DNA from: Acidobacteriaceae bacterium
GTDB lineage: Bacteria > Acidobacteriota > Terriglobia > Bryobacterales > Bryobacteraceae
Assembly: GCA_019240475.1 (NCBI GenBank)
Contig: JAFAYI010000006.1
Coordinates: 124,001-188,000, forward strand
Length of the DNA stretch: 64,000 nt
Reading direction: 5' to 3'
The position numbers were made by a program, and so were the translations under genes. The notes below the pieces were generated by a model. That model saw only the letters and a list, made by a program, of their open reading frames with translations. It did not search any database and was not told the DNA's origin. Below are positions 1 to 7,247 of the stretch, piece after piece. The first letter of the stretch is position 1, and each line of letters begins with the position of its first letter.

Positions 1-695
1 AAGAAGTGGAATTGTCTTTCTCGATTCCCTCGGTGTGCGCGCAGCAGGTGGAGCAAGGCGCGGTGGATCTGGGGCTGGCGCCAGTGGCCGAGATCGCGCG
101 GCAGCAACTGGAGACGATACCGGGAATAGGGATCGCGTGCCGGGGGCCGGTGCGCAGCATTCTCTTGTTTTCACGCGTGCCGTGGGGACGGATTCGGACG
201 CTTTGCGCGGATGCAAGCTCACGGACATCGGTGCAACTGGCGCGAGTGATCTTGCGAGAGCGCTACGGCGCAGAGCCGGAGATCTCGGCGAGGGCGCCGG
301 TGATCGAAGACATGCTGTCGGAGGCCGACGCGGCGCTGGTTATCGGCGATCCGGCGCTGCGCTTGAATCCGGAAGAGCTGCCGTTTGCGTGTTTGGATTT
401 GGGCGCGGAGTGGCTGGAGTTGACCGGGCTGCCGATGGTATTCGCGGCGTGGGCAGGCAAAGCGGGCCGGCGAACGGGCGAGCTGGAGCGACTGGTTCGC
501 GGCTCCTATGAATTCGGGCGCAATCGATTGAGCGAGATCGTGGAAGCGGTTTCGATGGCGCATGGCGTTCCGGAGGCGCTCGCGGACCGCTACTTGCGGC
601 AGCATATCCGATACGAGCTGGGACCGGAAGAGGAGGCGGGATTGGAAACGTTCCTGCGACTTGCAAATTTAAAAACAGTGGCTGCCGAGCTATGA
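1..695 (+). CDS. mqnA: Chorismate dehydratase MqnA (5' end outside window)
   Basis: This is the C-terminal part of an MqnA-family protein, which converts chorismate to 3-[(1-carboxyvinyl)oxy]benzoate, the first step of the futalosine route to menaquinone. The frame is open to the left edge. The family's N-terminal strand and helix are missing and about 230 residues are present against roughly 270-280 for a full protein, so the GTG at position 6 is not the real start. Family features seen are VDLGLAPVAEIAR near the front, the core segment DASSRTSVQLARVIL, and VIGDPAL. The stop overlaps the mqnC start as ATGA, so the two genes are translationally coupled and share the pathway. Confidence 0.88.
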   Translation, partial: EVELSFSIPSVCAQQVEQGAVDLGLAPVAEIARQQLETIPGIGIACRGPVRSILLFSRVPWGRIRTLCADASSRTSVQLARVILRERYGAEPEISARAPVIEDMLSEADAALVIGDPALRLNPEELPFACLDLGAEWLELTGLPMVFAAWAGKAGRRTGELERLVRGSYEFGRNRLSEIVEAVSMAHGVPEALADRYLRQHIRYELGPEEEAGLETFLRLANLKTVAAEL

Positions 696-1723
696 TTACA
701 CGCGAGCAGGCGATAGACATGTTCCGGAGCGACGACCTGGTGGGCCTGGGAATGGAAGCCGACGCGGTGCGCAAGCGGCTGCATCCGGAGGGCATCGTCA
801 GTTACATCATCGACCGCAACATCAACTACACGAATTTCTGCACCGAATATTGCAGCTTCTGTGCGTTCTACCGGCCGATGGGGCACCAGGAAGGCTACAT
901 TCTGCCGAAGGAAGCGATTCTCGCGAAGATTCAGGAGACTGTGGACCTGGGCGGCACGGGCATCTTGATGCAAGGCGGGCTGCATCCGGACTTGAAGATC
1001 GAGTGGTACGAGGATCTGCTGCGGACCATTAAGTCGCGGTTCGATATCTGGTCCCATTGCTTTTCGGCGCCGGAGCTGATCAACATCGCGGAGGTGAGCG
1101 GGCTATCGCTGCGCGACACGATCGCGCGGCTGAGAGACGCCGGGCTCGATTCCATTCCGGGCGGCGGCGCGGAGATCCTGGACGAGGCGGTGCGCCATCG
1201 CATCAGCAGGCTGAAGTGTTCGACGCAAGATTGGATCGACGTGCACCGGACGGCGCATGCGCTGGGGATGCGGACGACGGCGACCATGATGTTCGGAACT
1301 GGCGAGACGATCGAGCAGCGCATGAATCACTTCGACATCGTGCGGCAGATCCAGGAAGACACGGGCGGGTTCACTGCGTTCATCCCCTGGTTCTTCCAGC
1401 GCGAATATACGTCGCTCGGGCGGTTTGTGAAGCAGGAGGCGACGGCGGTGGAGTATCTGAAGATGCTGGCGCTTTCGCGGATCTATCTCGACAACATTTT
1501 GAATGTGCAGGCGTCGTGGGTGACGCCGGGGCTGAAGGTGTGCCAGCTCGGGCTGCGCTTCGGCGGCAACGACGTGGGCAGCATCATGATCGAAGAGAAC
1601 GTGGTCTCGGCGGCGGGCACGCATCACCGCGCGACGGAAGAGCAACTGCGGCGGCTGATTCGGGACGCGGGGTTTATTCCCAAACAGCGGGACACGTTGT
1701 ATCGGACGTATTTCTTGAAATGA
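692..1723 (+). CDS. mqnC: Cyclic dehypoxanthinyl futalosine synthase MqnC (radical SAM)
   Basis: MqnC is a radical SAM enzyme that cyclises dehypoxanthinyl futalosine in the futalosine menaquinone pathway. The 343-residue protein carries the radical SAM cluster motif CxxxCxxC as CTEYCSFC near residue 50, followed by GGTGILMQGG and the SAM-binding segment IPGGGAEIL. The conserved block TATMMFGTGET lies mid-protein, and the C-terminal WVTPGLKVCQLGLRFGGND block is typical of the MqnC/MqnE/CofH group. The start codon overlaps the mqnA stop by 4 bases. MqnB and MqnD are not in this window. MqnE is the nearest alternative, but pairing with mqnA and the overall length favour MqnC. Confidence 0.92.
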   Translation: MITREQAIDMFRSDDLVGLGMEADAVRKRLHPEGIVSYIIDRNINYTNFCTEYCSFCAFYRPMGHQEGYILPKEAILAKIQETVDLGGTGILMQGGLHPDLKIEWYEDLLRTIKSRFDIWSHCFSAPELINIAEVSGLSLRDTIARLRDAGLDSIPGGGAEILDEAVRHRISRLKCSTQDWIDVHRTAHALGMRTTATMMFGTGETIEQRMNHFDIVRQIQEDTGGFTAFIPWFFQREYTSLGRFVKQEATAVEYLKMLALSRIYLDNILNVQASWVTPGLKVCQLGLRFGGNDVGSIMIEENVVSAAGTHHRATEEQLRRLIRDAGFIPKQRDTLYRTYFLK

Positions 1724-1777
1724 GCGCCCCCGGCGCGGCAGGCGGACGGGGCCTGCGCGAAATGGGGCCGGTTGAAG

Positions 1778-2146
1778 TTACTGCCGCGAGATGGTCAGCC
1801 TATGCTGCACGGGCGCGCGGTAAGGGATGGCGCGCGACATCTCGTCGCGTTGAATGCCCACCAGGTAGGCTTTCCGGTCGCTCCTGGCAAAGCGCAGGCC
1901 GGGCGCTATACCGGGCGCCGAAGCCAAAGGAAAGCTAAGGGCGAGGGCGGCTTTTCCGGAGCCCTGCACCGTGACAATTCCGGAGTCGGTTTCTTGCACG
2001 ACGTAATCGCCGGGAGCGAAGTCCTGGCCGGCGAGAACGAAGGCAAAGGGAACGTGAACCCGCATCGAATCCGCTATGACAGCGGCAGGCGATACGGCCG
2101 CGAATGCAAGCAAGCCGATCGCGCCAAGCGTGTGGAACAGTTTCAT
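1778..2146 (-). CDS. Small exported protein of unknown function
   Basis: A 122-residue protein starting at MKLFHTLG, chosen because GGAGA sits about 9 bases upstream. A longer in-frame start at 2179 would put 11 extra residues ahead of the signal peptide. Residues 1-25 form a signal peptide ending around AAVIADS. The mature part begins with VHVPFAFVLAGQDFAPGDY, a pattern I associate with small exported proteins that are numerous in Acidobacteriota; their function is unknown to me. It lies at the downstream end of the minus-strand sec/tonB block but is separated from the TPR lipoprotein by about 200 bases, so it may have its own promoter. Confidence 0.65.
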   Translation of the reverse strand: MKLFHTLGAIGLLAFAAVSPAAVIADSMRVHVPFAFVLAGQDFAPGDYVVQETDSGIVTVQGSGKAALALSFPLASAPGIAPGLRFARSDRKAYLVGIQRDEMSRAIPYRAPVQHRLTISRQ

Positions 2147-2353
2147 TGGTGATGTTTCTCCTCTCATGTGATCAAACACTCACGTGGGGGGAGCAGACAG
2201 GGCGCCAGCGCGGATCTGGAAGCGAGTTCCAGGCCGAAACAAGATGTCCAAACGTAGACGGAGTTTCTTGCGGCGGGGAAAGAACTACCCCCATGATAGC
2301 GCAGTTCCCGCCGACGGCTGAATATCAGGAAAAACAGAGAAGCAGCGCGCGCG

Positions 2354-3181
2354 CTAGCTGGCCTCGGTCTTCTTAGGAGTGCGAGTGGCCTTGATGCGCT
2401 TCATGTCCATGGCCTTGTTGAACCAATCCTCGGCCTGGGCGATATCGGCCTTCGCCTGATCGGGCGAGTCCTCAATGTTGGCCTTCTCGCGATAGAGGAG
2501 ATTGATATAAGACATGGAGTCTTCGTTTTCTTTGTCGTGGGCGAGGCAGTCCTTGAGATCTTGAATGCCGTCGTCGATTAATTTTTCATACTTGCCCTTG
2601 AGGTCGGCGCGAACCTTAGGGTCTTTGATAGGACCGGGGTCGGTAGAGGCCATTTTACCCGCGACGCGAGCGCTGACGATGGGCTGGTAGGCTTCATCGT
2701 AATTGATGACGCCGAGGTAATAGTAAGGCTCGGGGTTCTTTGGGTCCACCTCTATGCGGCGCTGGTTCCAAGTTCTGGCTTGTTCGAGGGCCGACACTTT
2801 CTTCTCCTGCGTGCCGGCCGTGGCGGAGTTATACGCCATGGACGCCATGGAGGCCAGCGCAAGGCCGTTCTTCGGATCGGTTTTGAGGACCTTTTGGAAT
2901 TCGGACTGGGCGGCGTCGTAGTTCTTCTTATTGTCGGGAGAATCGGCGCCCGGCACCCACTGAATCATGTAAGAGGTCGCAAGATATAACTGGGCGTTCT
3001 GATTCGAGGGATCCAGTTGGACGGCTTGCTTGAAGTGATTCACGGCGTCGACATACTTATTATTGCGATATGCCTGAACGCCTTTATTCATCTCGTCGCG
3101 GGATTGCAGCTTGGCGCAACTCGCAGTTAGAAACACCAGGCCGGCGCACAACGCCGATGTCAACCACTTAGACCTTTGCAT
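2354..3181 (-). CDS. TPR-repeat lipoprotein
   Basis: A 275-residue protein with a lipoprotein signal peptide: lipobox LTASC with the lipidated Cys at residue 22. Tetratricopeptide repeats follow, the clearest at residues about 31-65 (GVQAYRNNKYVDAVNHFKQA, then a DPSN turn) and a second around residues 90-120 (QSEFQKVLKTDPKNG). The C-terminus is rich in Lys/Asp and helical. The protein probably sits in the periplasm tethered to a membrane and acts as a scaffold. It is the last close-spaced member of the tonB-exbB-exbD-exbD run (29 bases after exbD), which suggests a role with the TonB-type motor, but no direct function can be read from it. Confidence 0.8.
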   Translation of the reverse strand: MQRSKWLTSALCAGLVFLTASCAKLQSRDEMNKGVQAYRNNKYVDAVNHFKQAVQLDPSNQNAQLYLATSYMIQWVPGADSPDNKKNYDAAQSEFQKVLKTDPKNGLALASMASMAYNSATAGTQEKKVSALEQARTWNQRRIEVDPKNPEPYYYLGVINYDEAYQPIVSARVAGKMASTDPGPIKDPKVRADLKGKYEKLIDDGIQDLKDCLAHDKENEDSMSYINLLYREKANIEDSPDQAKADIAQAEDWFNKAMDMKRIKATRTPKKTEAS

Positions 3182-3210
3182 GTCCGGACTCTCTCCTGAA
3201 CAAATCGATT

Positions 3211-3639
3211 CTACTGCCCAGCCTCAACCTTGGGCGTCATGATACCAACTTTGTCCAAGCCGGCGCCCTTTGCGTCATCGATGGCTTGCGCCACGTAGCG
3301 GTAATCGAGATCGGGATCGCCTTTGACGAAGACGACCTTGGTGGCGCGCGTCTTGAAGATATCTTCGAGGCGCGTCGTCAGATCTTTTTCCGACACGGGT
3401 TGGCCGTTGATTTCGATGCTCTGATCCTTCTTCACCTCGACCACGACCGTGGGGTCCTGATCGGGAGGAGGAGGAGGCGTATTCGGCGGCGGCGGCTGAG
3501 GCACCAGCGTATCCAAGCCGTGCGGCGTCAAAGGCGTGATGACCATGAAGATGATTAACAACACCAGCAATACATCGATGAGCGGCGTAACGTTTATATC
3601 CGCCTTGGCTCCTCCGGAGCCACCCACTGCCATTGCCAT
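3211..3639 (-). CDS. exbD: ExbD/TolR biopolymer transport protein, second copy
   Basis: A 142-residue ExbD/TolR-family protein: short N-terminus, one membrane helix (about residues 18-37) containing the conserved channel Asp at residue 22 in PLIDVLLVLL, and a periplasmic domain. ExbD couples proton flow through ExbB to TonB. Between helix and domain it has a proline-rich spacer (PQPPPPNTPPPPPDQDP) absent from the neighbouring exbD copy. The C-terminal half (VVFVKGDPDLDYRYVAQAIDDAKGAGLDKVGIMT) is the standard ExbD fold. It follows the first exbD by 26 bases, so both copies are probably co-transcribed and may form a heteromeric stator. Confidence 0.92.
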   Translation of the reverse strand: MAMAVGGSGGAKADINVTPLIDVLLVLLIIFMVITPLTPHGLDTLVPQPPPPNTPPPPPDQDPTVVVEVKKDQSIEINGQPVSEKDLTTRLEDIFKTRATKVVFVKGDPDLDYRYVAQAIDDAKGAGLDKVGIMTPKVEAGQ

Positions 3640-3665
3640 AGAGTTCGACCCTCTTCCCTTTTAGA

Positions 3666-4109
3666 TTACAGACCTAAGCTTCTTCTATTCTTGTCCTGGA
3701 TCGCTTCCGTCAAAAGACCGAGCGTATCTACGCCATCGCTGCGCAGCGCGTCGATCACGTCGGTGACGCTTGAGAAGCGCGCCCGCGCATCGGCTCGCAG
3801 ATAGACGGTTTTGTCGGAGCGGTTCTGCTGCAGGTCCTTGACCTTCTGCGGCAGTTGATCTACTTGCATCATGGTGTTGCCGGGACTTACGAACACTTTA
3901 CCGTCGCGAGTGACGGCAATAATGATGGCGTCTTCCCGGTCGGCTTCTTGTAACTTGACGTCGTTGTGCGTCTTGACCATGTTCACCTGAACGCCTTTGG
4001 ACAACATAGGCGTGATGACCATGAAGATAATGAGCAACACGAGCATTACGTCGACCATGGGGGTGACGTTGATGTCGGAGACGACGGGTGGGGCTTTCGC
4101 CAGTTTCAT
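3666..4109 (-). CDS. exbD: ExbD/TolR biopolymer transport protein, first copy
   Basis: A 147-residue ExbD/TolR protein. The membrane helix (about residues 13-34) contains the conserved Asp at residue 20 in TPMVDVMLVLLIIFM, the residue that carries protons in the ExbB-ExbD motor. The periplasmic part ends with VTDVIDALRSDGVDTLGLLTE, the family's C-terminal signature. It lies between exbB and a second exbD copy. A strong hairpin sits in the 136-base gap after exbB. It differs from the second copy in lacking the polyproline spacer. Confidence 0.92.
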   Translation of the reverse strand: MKLAKAPPVVSDINVTPMVDVMLVLLIIFMVITPMLSKGVQVNMVKTHNDVKLQEADREDAIIIAVTRDGKVFVSPGNTMMQVDQLPQKVKDLQQNRSDKTVYLRADARARFSSVTDVIDALRSDGVDTLGLLTEAIQDKNRRSLGL

Positions 4110-4182
4110 GTTTGAAGATCCTTTCTACCGGTTCCTCTTTTCGCCGCTCTAAAGTCGAATCGCCGGGGCTCAACAATCAGCG

Positions 4183-4207
4183 GGAGCGAGCCCGAAAGGC
4201 TCGCTCC
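4183..4207 (-). promoter_or_regulatory. Hairpin between exbB and exbD
   Basis: A perfect 10-base-pair inverted repeat, GGAGCGAGCC / GGCTCGCTCC, with a 5-base loop lies in the exbB-exbD intergenic gap. No T-run follows on either strand, so it is not a simple intrinsic terminator. In the transcript it could protect the upstream exbB message, cause partial attenuation to set the exbB:exbD ratio, or be a processing site. That role is inference; the repeat itself is directly visible. Confidence 0.5.
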
Positions 4208-4245
4208 GCGCCGGATTCAACTTCGAGCTAAGCTCGCTCTTATGG

Positions 4246-5010
4246 CTAGACAGCCCGCCCCGTGGCGGCCGTCGTGGTGGCGCCGATTCTCTGGGTGCGC
4301 TTCAAGAAGTAATCGATGAGCTCGGAGCTGGAGTTACCCATCTCCACATCGAAGGCTTCAATGCGGTTGGTGAAATAGTTGAACATCCAAACGGCCGGAA
4401 TAGCGACGAACAGGCCGACCGCGGTGGTGATAAGGGCTTCGGAAATACCGCCGGCGACAGCGCCAAGGCCGGTCGATTTCGAAGTCGAGATCGATTTGAA
4501 CGCGTTCATAATGCCGACGACGGTGCCGAACAGGCCGACGAAGGGGGCCGTGGAGCCGATGGTAGCGAGGCTGCTGACGCCGCGCTTGAGTTCGGCATGC
4601 ACGATGGCTTCGGCGCGTTCGAGGGCGCGGCGAGAAGCTTCGATCTCTTCACCGGGAATTTCGCTGGAGGCCTGATGAGCCTTGAATTCCTGCAGGCCCG
4701 CGACGACGACTTTTGCCAGATGGCTCTTATTGAAGCGGTCGGCGATCTTGATCGCTTCATCGAGCTTGCCCTCGCGCAGCGCTCCTGCGACGGCGGGAGC
4801 GAAGGCTCGGGATTGTTTGCGAGCGGCATTGTAGGCAATCAAGCGATCGATCATGACGCCGATTGACCATGCCGACATGATAAACAGAACCACGACCACG
4901 CACTTGGCCATGACTCCCATGTTGGCCCACACAGAACGCGGATCGAAGTTGATTCCGCCTTCTGCTTCCTGCAAGAGCCAAAATGCCCATACTTGAAGTT
5001 GCAATAACAT
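4246..5010 (-). CDS. exbB: ExbB/TolQ/MotA-family proton channel protein
   Basis: A 254-residue ExbB/TolQ-family inner-membrane protein. Three membrane segments can be seen: about residues 30-52 (CVVVVLFIMSAWSIGVMID), 140-165 (TIGSTAPFVGLFGTVVGIMN, the family hallmark) and 185-210 (ISEALITTAVGLFVAIPAVW). A long cytoplasmic helical region rich in Ala/Glu lies between the first two. With ExbD it forms the proton-driven motor that energises TonB. It stands between tonB (102 bases upstream) and the two exbD genes, which gives a complete TonB system. Confidence 0.93.
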   Translation of the reverse strand: MLLQLQVWAFWLLQEAEGGINFDPRSVWANMGVMAKCVVVVLFIMSAWSIGVMIDRLIAYNAARKQSRAFAPAVAGALREGKLDEAIKIADRFNKSHLAKVVVAGLQEFKAHQASSEIPGEEIEASRRALERAEAIVHAELKRGVSSLATIGSTAPFVGLFGTVVGIMNAFKSISTSKSTGLGAVAGGISEALITTAVGLFVAIPAVWMFNYFTNRIEAFDVEMGNSSSELIDYFLKRTQRIGATTTAATGRAV

Positions 5011-5112
5011 GCTTATCTCCTAAGTTGAATCGAATTACTAATCAATTAAAAACGTCTTCGGCCAGCTGGGAACAGCCTGCCGCATCCAACCGACTAACTC
5101 AGCTTACGCGCC

Positions 5113-5856
5113 TCACTGGCTCAAGGTGAAATTCACGATGATGTCAGTGACGACCTCCACCGGCTGACCGTTCAGCAGGGTGGGTCGATACTTCCACTGC
5201 AACACTGCTTCGCGGGCGGCATTCACCAACAGCGGGTGGCCGCGGACGAGAGTCAGGTTTTCGATGTTGCCTTCCTTGCTGATGGTAGCGGTGAACTCGA
5301 CCGTGCCTTGCACGCGCGCCGACTTGGCGAGCGGCGGGTACACTGGCTGAACCCTGCGAATCAGGTTCGCTTCGGCTACGCGGCCGCCGATCTGCACGGG
5401 ACCCGAAGGAGCGGCTTTCTTAGGGGGAGGCGGGGGAGGAGGGGCAGCGCCAACGCCGCCGAGCACGCCGCCGAGCACGCCGCCGGCAGCTCCGCCGGCC
5501 TCGCCAGTACCGCCGACCACGCCCACGCCCGCATCGGGCGGAGGCGCCGCTTCTTCGATCTTATTAATCTGTTTCGGGATGGCCTTGGGGGCGATCAGTT
5601 GATTGGCGACAAACTGACGCACCACGGGCTTGGGCTGAACCTTGGGGGCCGCCGGAGGAGGAGGAGGCGCGGGAGGCGGCGGCGGGGGAGGCGCGACCAG
5701 CACGCTCTGCAACTGCGCGGTCCCGATCTTTTCCGTGTAAATAAGCGGAATCAGAATCAAGACGCCGATTACGGAAATCTGCAATAACAACGAAAGAACA
5801 ATAGTGAACGGCTTCTTGGTTTTCTGCGTGCCGTCTACAAATGTCTGGTCAAACAT
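5113..5856 (-). CDS. tonB: TonB family energy transducer
   Basis: A 247-residue TonB-like protein. A single N-terminal membrane helix (about residues 18-40) is followed by a long proline-rich stretch (about residues 56-72), a Gly/Val-rich segment (about residues 110-140) and a second proline run. The C-terminal TonB domain (about residues 158-247) contains RRVQPVYPPLAKSARVQGTV, with the characteristic YP motif and QGTV strand. It spans the periplasm and transmits ExbB/ExbD motor energy to outer-membrane receptors. The glycine-rich block between two proline runs is unusual compared with the Pro-Lys/Pro-Glu linker of E. coli TonB. It starts 67 bases downstream of secF. Confidence 0.9.
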   Translation of the reverse strand: MFDQTFVDGTQKTKKPFTIVLSLLLQISVIGVLILIPLIYTEKIGTAQLQSVLVAPPPPPPPAPPPPPAAPKVQPKPVVRQFVANQLIAPKAIPKQINKIEEAAPPPDAGVGVVGGTGEAGGAAGGVLGGVLGGVGAAPPPPPPPKKAAPSGPVQIGGRVAEANLIRRVQPVYPPLAKSARVQGTVEFTATISKEGNIENLTLVRGHPLLVNAAREAVLQWKYRPTLLNGQPVEVVTDIIVNFTLSQ

Positions 5857-5923
5857 TGAACGTCCCCTCGCTTTCGCCCGCGCAACAACGGGCCGCTATT
5901 TACCTTGTCAGCAAAACCCCATG

Positions 5924-7141
5924 TCATTTTGCCGTCTTCGCCATCTTTGGGACGGTTCGAAGACGGTTATCGCCAGCCGGGGGCCTAGCGCCTCGCCTGC
6001 GGCCTTCGGCCACATCCTGCCAGAACACCAGAATCGGGCTGGCAATGAAGATAGACGAATAGGTCCCGATTATAATACCCACCACCAGGGCAAACGAAAA
6101 TCCATTTAAAACCGGGCCACCGAATAAAAAGAGAGAGATCGCAGTTAGAAACGTCAGACCCGAAGTCAAGACCGTCCGGCTCAAGGTTTGATTGATACTC
6201 GCGTTTACTATTTCACGGAAAGAGCCGCGGCGCTGGAGGCGCAGATTTTCGCGGATACGGTCGAAGGTCACGATGGTGTCGTTCATCGAGTAACCGACCA
6301 GGGTCAGCAGCGCGGCGATGACGGTGAGATCGATCTGTTTGTTAAAGATGGAAAATAGCCCGATGGTAATGATCGTGTCGTGGAAAACGGCGATCACAGC
6401 GGCGACGCCATAAATCCATTCGAAGCGGAACGCGATATAGACCAGCATGGCGCCGAGGGCGATCAGGACCACATTGACGGCCTGCTGGCGGAGATCGGCG
6501 CCGATTTTGGGGCCGACGATCTCCACGCGCCGCACGGCGAAGCTGCCCGTGAAACATTCCTGCTTCAAGACGGTGAGAACCTGCGGGGTGAGGCCGGGGA
6601 CGCCGGAGAGCTGATCGAGGCTGGCGACAAGGCCGGAGTGGGCCTCGCGGTAATCGACGATTCCCTTGGCGAGAGACTGCAACTGCTCGTCGGAAAGCGC
6701 CACGCCGGCGCGCTGCAGCGGATCGCGGAGGCGGTCTGCGAGGGTGGCCTGGGTCGCCGAGTTGATGTCGAGCTGGGCGCCCGCGCCCGGATTGAAACCC
6801 TGGTTGAGGGCGGAGACGATGTCCTCGCGCACGCCCTGAACGGTTTCGTTGCGCACTCCGGTAGAGATGAGGACTTCCTGGGAGTGGCCGGCTTCGCGGA
6901 CTTCCTGGACCTCGATATCGCCTGGAATCTTTTTGTGGAGGGCGGAGCGGATCGCTTCCGCGGGAGGACGCTTAATAAAGTTGATGTCCATTAGCGCTCC
7001 ACCGGTGAAATCGATGCCGTATCTAGGCCCGCCTTTCAGCGCCAGGCTGACCAACCCGGCCGCCGTAAGCACCAGAGACATGATGATGAACGGCCACTTC
7101 TTGCCGAGAAAGTCAAAGTTCGTCTGCTTAAAAATTTCCAT
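5924..7141 (-). CDS. secF: Protein translocase subunit SecF with an inserted periplasmic segment
   Basis: A 405-residue SecF. The first membrane helix is at about residues 17-36, followed by YGIDFTGGALMDI. The later core is clear: VEIVGPKIGADLRQQA, then YIAFRFEW, helices to about residue 385, and LVGYSMNDTIVTFDRIREN, the conserved SecF block. Unlike typical SecF proteins of about 300-320 residues, residues about 118-200 of the first periplasmic loop form an insertion. Its sequence resembles a helix-hairpin-helix module of the ComEA/GspK kind (IVDYREAHSG, then SLDQLSGVPGLTPQVLTVL). SecDF uses the proton gradient to pull preproteins through SecYEG. The gene follows secD by 106 bases. Confidence 0.95.
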   Translation of the reverse strand: MEIFKQTNFDFLGKKWPFIIMSLVLTAAGLVSLALKGGPRYGIDFTGGALMDINFIKRPPAEAIRSALHKKIPGDIEVQEVREAGHSQEVLISTGVRNETVQGVREDIVSALNQGFNPGAGAQLDINSATQATLADRLRDPLQRAGVALSDEQLQSLAKGIVDYREAHSGLVASLDQLSGVPGLTPQVLTVLKQECFTGSFAVRRVEIVGPKIGADLRQQAVNVVLIALGAMLVYIAFRFEWIYGVAAVIAVFHDTIITIGLFSIFNKQIDLTVIAALLTLVGYSMNDTIVTFDRIRENLRLQRRGSFREIVNASINQTLSRTVLTSGLTFLTAISLFLFGGPVLNGFSFALVVGIIIGTYSSIFIASPILVFWQDVAEGRRRGARPPAGDNRLRTVPKMAKTAK

Positions 7142-7247
7142 CTAGCCCTAGAGGCCGGCATTCATAAGAGATAGACACCGGCTAGTAACAAATGTTCCCA
7201 ATAACGCGCAAACCGGACGGCTCCCGCAGTTCCAGGCGCAAGAGTTT

